From Cichorium intybus (taxonomy: Eukaryota > Streptophyta > Magnoliopsida > Asterales > Asteraceae), in NCBI GenBank assembly GCA_023525715.1, contig CM042015.1:89638250-89702249 (forward strand): a stretch of DNA of 64,000 bases. Direction: 5' to 3'. The notes beneath the pieces are model-generated. The model searched no databases and was not told the origin of the DNA. It saw only the letters and a list, made by a program, of their open reading frames with translations. The stretch's first letter is position 1; each line of letters starts with the position of its first letter. Made by a program: the position numbers and the translations under genes. Of this stretch, positions 48,210 through 59,773 are shown one piece after another.

Positions 48210-49080
48210 GTTCTTCATTGGCTAAATGCAGAAACTGTATCCAATAATAACCGTGCTTTTTCAAACTGTATCCAATAATACCTACTTTGGATATTTCCCG
48301 GCTTTCCATTGGCTAAATGCAGAAACTGTATCCAATAATAACTCTACAAAGTGTAATGTATTGTGCTTCTTCAATCAAGGGCTAAATGTGAAAACTATAC
48401 AAACCGTAATGTACCGTGCTTCTTCAATTCAGGGCTAAATCCAATAATAACTCTAGAAACTGTAATGTACTTTAGTTGTTACGTTGGTTTTCACTAAAAC
48501 TTATTACAGAATCGGTATTATAGAATGCAGAACCAGTATCACATAATTGGTATTACAGAATTGGTATGATACTTCAGTTGTTCCGGATTACAAAAGTGGT
48601 TACACATAATTTTAAAAAAACCTATATTACACAACCGGTATTATAGGATATGTTTACACAAAAGTAGTTACACATAGTTTAAAAAAATTGTTTTAATAGC
48701 AACCTACTTTGTATTTTTCATTTTAATAGCAACGTACTTAACAACCCACTATAAAACAATTTCAAAATACAAAATCGATACTGCAGGATATGTTTTACAG
48801 ATCCGTAGTTACACAACTAAAAATAAAACCTATAAATAGCAACCTACTTTGTTTTTACCTGCTTTAATAGCAACGTACTTAGCTTAAAACTATAAAACAA
48901 TTTACAATTGCAGAACCGGTATTACAGGATATGTTTTACAGAAAAGTATTTAATAATGACGTACTTAGCAACCTGTTTTAATAGCAACATACTTAGCAAA
49001 CCTATAAAATAACAACCAACTATTACAGGATCGGATAAATAGCAACATGCTTTAATAGCAACATACTTAGCAAACCTAAA
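48210..49080. repeat. Degenerate short repeats in the MULE interior
   Basis: Blocks such as GCAGAAACTGTATCCAATAA (48228, 48318), TAGCAACNTACTTNG (several between 48695 and 49070) and ATTACAGGATATGTTTTACAG (48780, 48925) recur irregularly, often joined in different orders. Not a clean tandem array. Confidence 0.6.
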
Positions 49081-49379
49081 TCAACACATCAATAAAACTA
49101 CAAAAGATTAGATATTGCACACATTTGGTCATTTACAAAAAAACATTACAAAAGAGTACATAATTAAAAATATTACATCAAATTACATAAATAAACACAT
49201 CAATAAAACTACACGCTTTGAGTCTCGGGAATACTTTGCCGAGTTTGAGTATTTGGCACTCCTTCATGATCAATAGTTATTTGACTTTCTTGACGAAACA
49301 GTCCATTATCATCACACTAAATATGTTCAATCAACTTGGTCATTTTCGACGTTTTCAACCTCGACGTCCAATTTTATTT

Positions 49380-49550
49380 TCTTTCAATCAACCATAGGTT
49401 TGTGAATGTTATATTCACATGCAATTTTATTTTTTTCTTCTTCCTCACTCCTGTCTGAACTACTAAATTGTAATTCTTCATCAGATAAGACTTCTTCATA
49501 CTCATCCCCTTTGTATAACTTCATTAATTCTGCATCTTCTTTATGACAAG
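49380..49550 (-). pseudogene. Acidic coding remnant in the MULE, possibly transposase N-terminus
   Basis: The minus strand reads an open stretch with HKEDAELMKLYKGDEYEEV and DEELQFSSSDRSEEEE before a stop. Acidic N-terminal regions like this precede the catalytic part of plant MuDR-type transposases, but no catalytic domain remains, so the identity is a guess from position inside a MULE. Confidence 0.35.
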
Positions 49551-50289
49551 GTCATAACAGGTACAAAAAAGGATCCATTAATGATTTCAGTACAAGTAGT
49601 AATCGAACTGAATATAATTTTCCAAAATCATGTTCAGTGTAATCGGGATTACATGTTAAGTAGAACTTGTTATCGACTATTATGAACAGGTTTGCGTAAA
49701 TATCAAGATTACAGATTCAGTAGAACATTATATTCGGGGATTCGGGGTTAAAGGTTTGCTTAATTTTCGATTAACTGTACCTTAAACAACGATTGCGTAT
49801 GGATTTGTGATTCGGATTACAGGTTTGCTTAATTTTCTTATTCGATTTCAATATAGATTATAAATTCGTATCAAATTAGCGTATAAAATCGATTCTCAGT
49901 AGCTTAAAGATGTTGGTATTATAAGAACGATTCACAGTAGCTAACCTGTCGGGATGACCGTGATTGAAATATCTTCCTACCTGGTGGAGCTAATCAGCGA
50001 TTCAAAGAAGAAAGTATGATTATAATGGTCTTAAACCTAATTACCGGTGATAATATACAAAGCACATATCCAGTTGTCCATTAGCTGATGACACGGTGTC
50101 AATAGAAGCCACTTTCAAATCCACGTAATTATTTACAACCGGTTAAATAGAGTTTAAACCTGTTACCCAGTTAAAAGTGATAGGTCAAGCAAAAAAGAAT
50201 GGTTTTTTTAAAGCAAAACAAAACTTAAAGGTTTTTCTGAATTTCATATATAAAAGGAGGGACTTTTATGCATTTATCCCTTGCTTTAA

Positions 50290-51045
50290 CATCGGAAAGG
50301 TCATGGGGTTATGTTCATGGACCAAAATCAAAACAAAACCATGCTACAATGACCAAATATAGTTAAATAATCATGACATGCTTTTTTGGCTATGAAAATA
50401 TTATGTCACTAATTTGTTGCAAATGGTTTTTAGTGATGGATAATCGACGGATATTTCCATCGCTGATATAATAAACGTAATCTTTTAGGCCTCTTGGATG
50501 ACGCGGACCCTGTACAGCCGCACACCTCACATCCGCTTAATAATTAAAGAAATTGATGACGTCCTGTCACTTAATACTAAATTCCCCGGTATGGTGTGCC
50601 TTTTTTCTTAAACAAAATACTTTTTGGCCCATCACTTAATAATTAAAGAAATTGATGAGGTCCTGTCAAGAATTAGACATAACCTACGAGCTCTCTAGCA
50701 AGTCGATGACTACTAATTCAGATTAGGTTTCACGATTACAAGAAGATATAAACTCCTACATACATCGTGACTTATCCTTTTATCACAAATGTCAAACAAA
50801 AACATGACACTCCCATACCTCAAAGAGTAAACATAATAACCACACCAGTTATGTTATGTTAGTCAAGACAAAAGCATACCAAGATACATCTGTCCATTTT
50901 GCTCATAAATTTGCCACAACTCATACAAGTACAATTAATGTGTTAACCAAGACAAAAGCCTACCGAGTAAACCATATAGAAACAAACAGAAAAAGAGTTG
51001 AAAATATTCACGATGATGAAAATGCCTAAACCTAAATTCAAAGCA
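50290..51045. other. Intergenic; 3' flank of F-box copy 2
   Basis: No gene. From about 50610 it parallels 43160-43460 downstream of copy 1 (for example AGGTTTCACGATTACAAGAA). A GATGGATAATCGACGGATAT block at 50436 resembles CACTA subterminal sequence, but no terminus is seen. Confidence 0.45.
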
Positions 51046-51714
51046 TCACCAATCCGAATCACTATCAGACGAATCAGATTTAACATCAGGAAGCTTGATA
51101 TTTGATGGGAAAACGAAACCGTTAGCTTTCAAATGAGACACAACCTACCAACACAACAATACAAGTGAGAATACAATAAAAATAAAATCGAAGAGGTAGA
51201 AAAAAAGACATTCCATGCTCCATAAGCAGCAAAAGAAAATTTACCTTAGAACAGAAACCACCAATTCTAAGCTCCTTGACATGGCGAAGGTTTAGTATAA
51301 ATCCTTTAAGCAGAGATTCTTTACGCATTGTCTCAAAATAACCGAGCTTTTCGTAATCTAACTCAGCTTCAATTAAAGAAGACACGTTTACCAACAAAAC
51401 CTTCCACAACAACAGAGTCCCATCGATTGTTAGTGATAAAATATTAGGAGCATTGATTTCAATGATATTATCAAGATCAAACTCATCTTCGGGATCACTG
51501 TATCCAGATAACACAAACTTCTTTACACTCTTTGAAGTAATACCAATCAGCCTATAACCATAGCACCGGTCTAACACCAAAGTTTCCAATAAAGGACTCC
51601 CGGATAATATATTTTCGATCAAATCTTCATCAGTTTTCATAGTAGACATACACAATCTCCTAAGATTTTTCCAACTAATCGCCCCGCTTGGATTCATTAT
51701 GCATCCTTCTAATG

Positions 51715-51807
51715 TCATATTACTAATACAAGAGTTGATGAAAAACAATTGATCCAAAGGAAACTCAGGTTCCTCCTAACAAGAATTTTTCATATTACTA
51801 ATACAAG
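51715..51807. repeat. 18-bp direct repeat: filler at a deletion junction copied from the flanking gene
   Basis: TCATATTACTAATACAAG occurs at 51715-51732 inside the F-box gene and again at 51790-51807, exactly where the copia coding region breaks off and the last 11 bases of its 3' LTR begin. The sister F-box genes have the first copy but nothing like the second. Confidence 0.85.
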
Positions 51808-53913
51808 GTATGCAGCGGTGTGAAGGGCTTCGACCCAAAATGAGTGGGGAAGAAAGGCGTGAGTGAGAAGGGTACGGATGATGTCATTAATGCGCCGGAT
51901 CATTCGTTCGGCTCGTCCGTTTTGTTGGGAAGTTTGAGGGCAAGAGAAGCGGAAGACGAGACCGTGAGTTTGGGCAAATGACTTAAACTCATTATTGTCG
52001 AATTCGCCACCAAGATCACATTGGAATGACTTAATGGCCCGGTTAAATTGAGTATGGATAAGTTTATGAAATTTTGTAAAAGTAAGAAAAGTGTCGGATT
52101 TATATTTGAGAGGGTATACCCATACATAATGAGTGAAATTATCAATAAGGACCATATAGTATTTGTAGCCAGTTTTGCTTAAGACCGGAGATGTCCAAAG
52201 ATCACAGTGTATTATGTCAAATGGTGCATAAGTAACAGATTGTGAATCATAAAAAGGTAACCGAGTATGTTTAGATAATTGGCAAGCATTGCATAAAGAA
52301 GAAGTTGTAGGTTTATTACAGGAAATTGAAAATTTTGAACGAAGTAAATCTAAGACGGGAGCTCCCGGGTGACCCAAGCGAGCATGCCAACGATCGTGAG
52401 AGGTGGCAAGAAGAGCAGATGCACTAGATGGTGTTGTGAAGGGGTAAAGATCTCCCGTGCTATCATGACGAGAAAGAAGATCTCCAGTCTTGAGGTCCTT
52501 TATAGAAAAACCATATGGGTCAAATTCAACAGAAGTTTGATTATCGATAGTAAACTTACGAACAGATAAAAGGTTTTTAATAATGGAAGGAGTAAACAAG
52601 ATATTTTTTAAGGCATATGAATGAGATGGGGTAGTGAAAGAAGCATGACCAGACCCATGAATTGGTATACTAGAACCATTTCCAACGAAAATCGATGTTA
52701 CAGGTGAAGTAGTCATGGAACTTGAGAGCTTACCCTGGTCAGATGTGAGATGTGTCGAGGCACCTGAGTCCATATACCAAGACGGGTCATTGGAGTTAAG
52801 ATGGACTTGTTGCATTGTTTGAGCTAAATCTGATGGGTTGTAGTCTGAATAACCAGCAAATTGAGGACTCGAAGTAGGCATTGGACCCGATGGTTGCATT
52901 GAAGGTGGTCCAGTTGGCCCCTGTTGTGTAGTTGGTTCAAAAACTGGACTGGACCCGTAGGTGTGATTAGCCCAATGATTTGTAGATTGGCTCGGTCCAT
53001 ATGAAGGGTATGGTGATGGCGGTGGATTCCATGGTTGCGAGCTGTTCCAACTTTGCTGATGCCATTGGTTTCCATGATTCCAGTTTTGGTGGCCACGACC
53101 TCCACGTCCCCTGAAGCTTCTGCCACGTCCTCGAGTAGTTGAACCTCGACCGCGGCTGCCTGCACCTCTGCCCGAGTAGTTGTTATTGGAGGGAGTTTGA
53201 CTACGTTGACCAGCTGTAGCGTTTGGTGAGGATTGATCGACTGAAGTAGGAGCAGCGAGAACTGTGTGAGTTTGATTTTGTCTAGCGGTTTGTCTGTGTT
53301 GTTCGAGCTGTAACATGCTACGAGCCGTCTCCCACGATGGAGAGCTTTGATTGATGTACGCCCCGACGACATCAAATTCTGGTGGTAACCCGCGAACCAT
53401 CTGCAAGACGAGTCTTGCTTCGGTGACGGGGTTGTCGACATCTCCTAGTTGGTCCGCTAAATCTTTCAATTTCTGACAGTAGGCTTCCATTGATGAAGAT
53501 GCAGCCAAGGTGAGATTGGAAAATTCTTGTTCGAGGGCTGCAGCACGGGATCCTTTATTGTTGAGGAAGTTTGCCTTGAGTTTGTTCCAAGCCTCCTGAG
53601 CAGTGGTATCACTTTCTAGAATTCTAACCATCAGTTCATCGGACAGAGTGCTGTATATCCATTGCAGAACCAGTGCATCAATCTCCACCCATTGAAGATA
53701 AGTGGGATCGGTTTCCTTCGGAGCTGGAGTGTCATCAATATGATCGAGCACCTTGTAGGCTTTGGCATGAAGACGGAACAATTTTGTCCATGAAGAGTAC
53801 GTAACCTTGGTGCCATCTAGGGTTCGTATCTTGGTTTGAATGTTTGTTACAGTGTATGCCGGATGTAGTGTCGTGGTCTTTACTTCGCTTGAACCAGAAT
53901 CATCTTTGCCCAT
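51790..53913 (-). pseudogene. Ty1/copia gag-protease-integrase frame, truncated before reverse transcriptase
   Basis: An open frame of about 700 codons from ATG 53913. It has a gag domain (SSWTKLFRLHAKAYKVLDHI ... LEQEFSNLTL), then an RG/RGG-rich stretch (GRGAGSRGRGSTTRGRGRSF, about residues 245-270) in place of a CCHC knuckle, a protease with DSGAS, the RWHARLGHPG pre-integrase zinc region with CNACQLSK, and an integrase core with Asp in CDLW, Asp in CDLGGEF and Glu in GRAERMIRR. The frame runs through the integrase up to HTAAYL and then enters the filler and stops. Later domains are deleted, so it cannot reverse-transcribe. The rest is free of stops despite being a defective copy. Confidence 0.88.
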
Positions 53914-54073
53914 GACGACTACTTCTTGAAGGAGATAGAAGGAGAGAAGATCGAAGGCCTGTGAAGATAAGGCCTGTGGAGATGTTTAGTTAAAGCCGTA
54001 GCTGTGGATTGGAAAAGCCATTGCTGTGGATTGAAGGTCAGCCGCTGGTTCTAGGGTTATGGCTCTGATACCA

Positions 54074-54254
54074 TAACAAGAATTACAAAGTCGTGAATCG
54101 ATGCCTTTCCATTGATAAACAAAGCCCTATATATAGGGAATAAATACAAGGATAAATACAAACGGAAACACCCACATATTAAGGGGATAAAATAGGAAAT
54201 ACAATAAAATACATTTTCTGAATATATACTATCCTAAACTATGATCGGCTAATA
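54074..54254 (-). repeat. 5' LTR of the truncated copia element
   Basis: 181 bp, TA...TA ends, with CCTATATATAGGG as a likely TATA region (rc of about 54126-54138). Its 3' terminal 11 bases match 51777-51787. Confidence 0.85.
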
Positions 54255-54754
54255 CCTCCATACACCAAAACTCGAAGTTACTTCAACGTTATAGCTAAAA
54301 GCATAGCGAACCCAATTGTTGAACTGCGAATCAAATCGATTATCATAACTGGTAAAATGATAACGGGTAGAAACTTCGAATTTCTTGAGCTTAGATTGGC
54401 GACATTGAGTTAGGGCTTTGTCCACGAATGAAACGAAATCGGACCTTGCGTTAGGGTTTGGGAGAAATTCAGTTTGGGAATAATCTGAGTGAGTAAAAAT
54501 GAGAGTATGTAACCAAATCCACAAATGTTTCCATCACTTGGGGAGTGTACCTGTTCTAATGGCGTCTGCTGTGGAGGGTAAACGAGTGAGGATTTCAATA
54601 AGCAAGCAATCTGGCAACGCATTGACTCGATCTTCTTCCCCCTCGTCCACTAATTTTATTAACTTCATCCGATTTTGTCCTTCTTCCGCCGTTTCCATGG
54701 CGACAAAAGACCGCATGAAAAACTACACAGCTCAAATTAGGCGTAAATGAGAAT

Positions 54755-55589
54755 ATGAGATATGCACAAGGTGATCTGAAGTTTTACTTTAGCCCCTAAA
54801 CTTAGAAAATATACAACTCAGACTATAGAAAATTACAAGTGAATATAAGGGTAATAAACTGTATTATATATATATATATATTTAATTATTTATGTTTTTT
54901 ATATATATGACCATTAAAGTTGTTTTTTGTGTACATTTACGGTCAGCAATGTTTTTTTTGTACGCATATGATCATTAGGTTTAATAGTCATATGTGTAAA
55001 AAAAATTATTGGTTATATGTATACGAAACAAACAAGTTTAATAGTAATATGTGTACAAATAAACATAAATGACTAAATGTGTACCAAAAAACATAATTAA
55101 CTAAACATATATATAAGATAAACTTCATTACCCTTATAAGATATTAACCTAATATTAAACGAAGAGAAAAAACTAAAATACTATGAGTAGTTTTTGTCTC
55201 CGTCTCGTTTTGGTCCTATTTATTTTTTGTCAACAAAGTGTGTGTAAACTATTTACTTGGTCTATGTTTAGTCCTTTTTACAAGTTATGTGAATTTTCAG
55301 CCGTCCTGACAATTTTTATGTAAGAAATTTGTATATAAGACATAACTCAGGAAATATATCTTAAACAAACCAATCAAAATTATGGAAGTGTAAATTTTAC
55401 GACATTAGAGGAGGCAATAAAATATGCAACCATGTTCATTTGGGATCTAACAAACCAAAATTGCCTAAATTGCCTAAAATGACAACGACGAAATTTTAAC
55501 TATAAAGAAACTACATAATTTTCAATAAATAATATTCTACCTTTAAACTCAAAAAATCATAGAGATAATTTATAAAATAAATGGAAATT
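54755..55589. other. Duplicated 5' flank of F-box copy 2
   Basis: No gene. It matches 44821-45480 upstream of copy 1, with an extra block (about 54845-55140) containing an AT run and several GTGTAC/ATATG repeats. Confidence 0.5.
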
Positions 55590-56119
55590 ATAATAATAAA
55601 AAAGACACTTAAGTTTTCACCAAAGTTCGATTTTGACAATGTGTTTTTTTTTTAATTAAGACCCTAAATTTTCACGAAGATTCGATTTTGACACTGTATT
55701 TTTCAATTTGTTTCAATATTGATCATTTGATCGGTCAACCCAATTTTCAGCTGACATGTCATGGTGATATGTCAGTATTGATCGCGAGGCACTGACGTGA
55801 CATGATGACGTAACACGTTTGGTGACATCATTTTCTAGGTGTCAAAACTGAAAAAAAAAAAATTGTAATGACTTAATTGAAAAAAACAGTGTCAAAATTG
55901 AATTTTTGTGAAAGCTTAGTACTTTGCCCCCTTGATGGAGCGTAGTGGTTGCGGAGTGAAATTTCATATAGGAGGTCCAGTGTTCGAACCCTGGCACACC
56001 TAAAATATCATTAGTGTTCGCAATTGACCTCCCACGTGGACATTGGGGTGGGTTGACATAGGCCGCTCAGATGGTACGGTTTACTATTTTTTAGTGTCTT
56101 TTGGGCAATTTGCCTTTTG
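55590..56119. repeat. Second copy of the TIR-like repeat upstream of F-box genes
   Basis: Parallels 45484-45829 (CGATTTTGACA, GTCAGTATTGATCG-type and GTCAAAATTG blocks), ending TTTTGGGCAATTTGCC. A SINE sits just before the right end. Confidence 0.5.
55931..56090 (+). mobile_element. tRNA-derived SINE
   Basis: The plus strand has a box-A-like block (GCGTAGTGGTTGCGG, 55940) and box B (TGTTCGAACCCTGG, 55981) about 40 nt apart, then a non-tRNA body and a T-rich end (ACTATTTTTT). TTAGTACTTTGCCCC (55916-55930) and TTAGTGTCTTTTGGGC (56091-56106) look like an aged target duplication. The paralogous site upstream of F-box copy 1 (about 45813-45827) lacks the SINE, so it inserted after the gene duplication. 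Confidence 0.65.
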
Positions 56120-57832
56120 TGAAACATCCTAAACCTAAAGGAAATATGAGATTTCATGGGAAAGATCATTTATACGCAAGTATAGGCCTTGCGATCAAGT
56201 AACAAAGGTTATACCTTGGATATCTAAATATTTAATCCATAAAAGTTCAGTTAATGTTGTTTCGAGCACCTCTAAGATGTTGTGAGAATATATATGTTGT
56301 TGAATCAAATTTCAAGTAAGATGAAATTAAAGGTGGGATTTGGTCCATTTTTCCAATATATTATATGAAATTCTTTTGATTCTCTATGTTATATATTTCT
56401 ATTATGCTCCTTTTTAAGACTTTTGCAAGTACAGGTTGATTGAGGCATTTCATTGACCAGTTGATGTGTGAGTGTAATTCTAATGTCCGTGACTCTAAGG
56501 AATTCATAGGCTTGGGGGGGAAATAGGCACTAAAATGATTTACCCGCCAATCATGTTTCACCATGCAACTCAAATTTTTTTTAATATAAGCAATCCTCTG
56601 TTTCCCAAGTTGGTTGATGTATGGTTCTAGAAAGGTTTTGTTCGAGTCACTAGGCATGATTGGAGAGCTCGAAGCTGGTGGTGATTTCTTTCCATTTCCA
56701 TCTTCCATTCCTAGATATACAATTGACAATCCTACCCCTCCACTTATTCTTTAGTCATTGTGGTGGTGTTTCCTTTTATCTTTCTAATGTAATATTCTTC
56801 ATGGCTATGATGGAACACTTTACTTTTGTTACAAAGTTCAGTGGTGAATGTGGTGCGGCCTTGCTGGAATAACTCTTTTGAACCATATGATGGAATGTGG
56901 CACTTGACTGAGAAAAGAAAACATCGTGATTAGATTGATGCCATTTTTATTGCACCTGAAGGTGATATTTTAGTAAATTATTATCATTGAACATGATAAT
57001 GTTATTATATATGATACCATTTTGTCATGCTTTATGCAAACTATTTTGCCTGATAGTTTTTCCATCTCTTAAATAAGGTGGCTGATCTGTTGTTCCTTTT
57101 GGTGCCAACTTTATTAGGATCTTGTGGGGGTTACTTTCATTTAAAGTTATGTTTGGTATATGTGGTCAATTTTTTTTTTTTTTTTTGGTCATGTAAAGAA
57201 GTTCCTCAAGTTATGGAAATGAAACATGGCTCTCAAAATGTATGAAAGTTCTATTATCGATAAAGCAGAGCATGTGGAACAAGATTACAAGATTGCACCA
57301 ACAAAAAAAATGATAACAATCAGTGTAGATGTGCATAGAGTATAGTGATATTTTAAAAATGCAACATCTAGTCAACTTTGTAACTTATGGTTGATTGGGA
57401 TATTCTTTTATACATTGCTTATTATGTTCAAATAAATCACAATATATACACTCCTAATTGAGGTATTGAGGACATATTTTATGTTTATTTTTGGTTTTTG
57501 TTATCCCTCATTTTGAAAGCAACTTACGTCAAGCGCAAACATTAATACCGCATATATAATAATTACCCGTTACGTGGTACTTGAAACATCTTTAATACAT
57601 TGTACAAAAACACGTAACTGTTAACAAACAAAATGACTGGGGCGATTTTTGGAGCTATTTGGGCCGGATCTGACAATGAGATCATCAAAATGGGCTGGTC
57701 CGCTTGATTCTTAATTGAGTCAAGACGAAAGCATATCAAATAAACCTTACAGAAACAAACAGAAAAAGAGATGAAAATATTACACGATAATGAACATGCC
57801 TAAACCTAGATTCAAAGCATCTCCAACCTTAA
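56120..57832. other. Intergenic between F-box copies 2 and 3
   Basis: No firm gene. A minus-strand frame of 122 codons (56729-56361; MSIVYLGMEDGNGKKSPPAS...) is unrecognised and could be chance or an exon fragment. The stretch 57170-57480 is repeated at 61920-62180, and 57640-57740 at 62510-62610, marking the ends of a roughly 4.9-kb tandem duplication that includes the F-box gene. Confidence 0.5.
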
Positions 57833-59067
57833 TCAGTAATCACTATCAGTATCAGACCAATCACAATCACAGGTATCATAAAGAAGCTTCAAATTTGATG
57901 GAAGAACAAAACCTTTAGCTTCCAAACGAGAGAGAGCCTACCAACACAATGATACAAGTGAGATGACAATAAAAGTGAGAAATGTGCAATCCACTACTTA
58001 CAAGTTTATCAAAGGACAATCACAAAAGCTAGTGACCATATGATTATTTATATAGAAATAAGTTGTAAAAGAAAAAGAAAATTTACCACAGAACAGAAAT
58101 CCCCAATTTTAAGCTCCTTGACATGGAGAAGTTTTACTATAAATCCTTTAAGCATCTCTTCTCTGGATTCTTTACGCGTTGTCCCATCATGACCGAGCTT
58201 TTCATAATTTAATTCAGCTTCGATTAAAGAAGATACATTTACCAACAAAACCTTCCACAATAACAAAATCCCTTCGATTGTTAGTGATAAAATATTAGGA
58301 GCATTGATTTCGATGATATCATCAAGATCAAACTCATCCTCGGGATCGCTGTATCCAGAAAAAAAAAAGTTCTTTACACTCTTTGAAGTAATATCAATCC
58401 GCCTATAACCATAGCACCGATCTAACACCAACGTTTCCAATAAAGGACTCCCGGATAATATGTTTTCGATCAAATCTTCATCTGTTTTCACAATAGATAT
58501 ACTCAAACTCCTAAGATTTTTCCAACTAATCGCCCCACTTGGATTCAATATGCAGCCTTCTAATGTCATATTACTAATACAAGAGTTGATGAAAAAAAGT
58601 TGATCCAAAAGAAACTCAGGTTCCTCCTCACACCAAAACATGACGTTAAGCTCTTCAACGTTACAGCTTAATGCATAGCGAACCCAATTGTTGAACTGCG
58701 ATTCAAATCGATTATCATAACTGGTATAATGGTGACTAGTATCAACTTCGAATTTCTTGAGCTTCGATTGGCGACATTGAGTTAGGGTTTTGTCCACGAA
58801 TGAAACGAAATCGGAACTTGCGTTAGGGTTTCGGAGACATTGACTTTGGGAATTTTCTAAGTGTGTAAAAATGAGAGTATGTACCCAAATCCACAGATGT
58901 TTCCATCGCTTGGAGAGTGTACCTGTTCTAATGGCGTCTTCTGTGGAGGGCAAACGAGAAAGGATTTCAATAAGCAAGCAATCTGGCAACGCACTGACTC
59001 GATCTTCTTCCCCCACGTCCACCAATTTTATTAACTTCATCCGATTTTGTCCTTCCACCGTTTCCAT
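57833..59067 (-). CDS. F-box/LRR protein, copy 3, apparently intact (two exons, 361 residues)
   Basis: Exon 1 59067-58087 (327 codons) and exon 2 57937-57833 (34 codons plus stop), joined in phase 0 across a GT-AG intron (GTAAAT ... TAG). The protein starts METVEGQNRMKL, has an F-box at about 22-66 (EDRVSALPDCLLIEILSRL...SKRWKHLW), then a degenerate leucine-rich region (NMTLEGCILNPSGAISWKNL, LLETLVLDRCYGYRRI, EINAPNILSLTIEG) and a short C-terminal LSRLEAKGFVLPSNLKL with an acidic tail. By family it should bind SKP1 through the F-box and present a target to an SCF ubiquitin ligase in nucleus or cytosol; the target is unknown. It is shorter than typical F-box/FBD/LRR proteins and shows no full FBD domain. 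The start is supported by the same residues in all copies. The exon join is inferred from sister genes and consensus sites. Confidence 0.88.
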
Positions 59068-59773
59068 GGCGGCAACAGACCCCGTGAAGAACTGCAGAAC
59101 TCAAATTTAGGTCATGACTCATGAATATGCACTAATGCACATGGTGAATTGGTGATATGAAGTTTTGCTTTAGCCCCTAGACTTGAAAAATATACAGTTC
59201 AATCTATAAAAATTAAAAATGAAATATATTTCCATAGTCAAGGTCCTATTTATTTTTTTGTCCACAAGAGGTACCTAATTTTTTTTTCTATATTTAGTCC
59301 TTTTTATCGGCTATCTTAATTTCCAGCTGATTTGGTTATTTGTATCCAACATGACATGACATGTAAATGATAACGTAGCAAATGACATTCTATTTAATCA
59401 TCCACAAAGGGTCCTTGAAGTCGTCTTTGCATATCCTCTGTTGTGGTCTCTAAATCATAAATAAAAAAAATACATATTAACCAAATCAATCAAAATTATA
59501 AAAAGTGTAAATTAGGCCATTAATTTACGACATTAGAGGAGGCAATCAAATATGCAATCATGTTCTGTTGAAATCGAACCAACCAGAATTGCTTAAAATG
59601 ACAAGCAATAAAAAAAAAAAGACAACGAAATTTCAAATATAATGACATTGTATAATTTTCAATAAATAACATTTAAAAGTCATTGAAATAATTTATTAAA
59701 TAAAAAATCCCCATATGAAAGTAAACCCAAACGGGCAAATTTAAGTTATCACATATGTTATATTATCTTCAAA
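59068..59773. other. 5' flank of F-box copy 3
   Basis: No gene; matches the upstream regions of copies 1 and 2. The promoter is expected here. Confidence 0.5.

Larger units (their letters stand above)
47147..50280. mobile_element. MULE with ~110-bp TIRs, perfect 9-bp target duplication and a dead GRF zinc-finger gene
   Basis: The termini GGGTTAAATGCAGAAAA and TTTTATGCATTTATCCC are inverted, and similarity continues about 110 bp (CTCCCTCCTTTTAT, GAAATTCAGAAAAACC, CCTATCACTTTTAAC). TTGCTTTAA is duplicated exactly at 47138-47146 and 50281-50289. The interior carries a GRF zinc-finger pseudogene near the left end, a repeat-rich centre, and an acidic coding remnant in reverse near the right end. 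It looks like a decayed, internally deleted autonomous element. Confidence 0.9.
51777..54254 (-). mobile_element. Truncated Ty1/copia element with non-canonical TA...TA LTR ends, inside an F-box gene
   Basis: On the minus strand a 181-bp 5' LTR (54254-54074) starts TATTAGCCGATC and ends AATTCTTGTTA, followed at once by the primer site TGGTATCAGAGCC (54073-54061). Gag, protease and integrase follow. Then reverse transcriptase, RNase H and all but the last 11 bp of the 3' LTR (51787-51777) are missing. CCTCC (plus strand) is duplicated at 51772-51776 and 54255-54259, which fixes both ends and shows that the LTR really ends TA...TA instead of TG...CA. The deletion happened after insertion. Confidence 0.9.
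51046..54698 (-). pseudogene. F-box/LRR gene copy 2, broken by nonsense, frameshift and a copia insertion
   Basis: Start ATG at 54698 (METAEEGQNRMKL) leads into the F-box, but the Arg of the SKRWKHLW block is now TGA (54536-54534). The frame then resumes to NVE, where a short deletion shifts it (about 54285). A truncated copia element (51777-54254) follows, with GGAGG (coding strand) duplicated. Beyond it the LRR part resumes at 51776 (GGAACCTGAG...) and runs as a clean frame to the donor after 51245 (AAG/GTAAAT). Exon 2 (51144-51046) encodes VVSHLKANGFVFPSNIKL and an acidic tail ending DSDSDW. Sister genes 57833-59067 and 62691-63958 show the undamaged structure. It is certainly non-functional as an F-box receptor. 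Confidence 0.88.
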
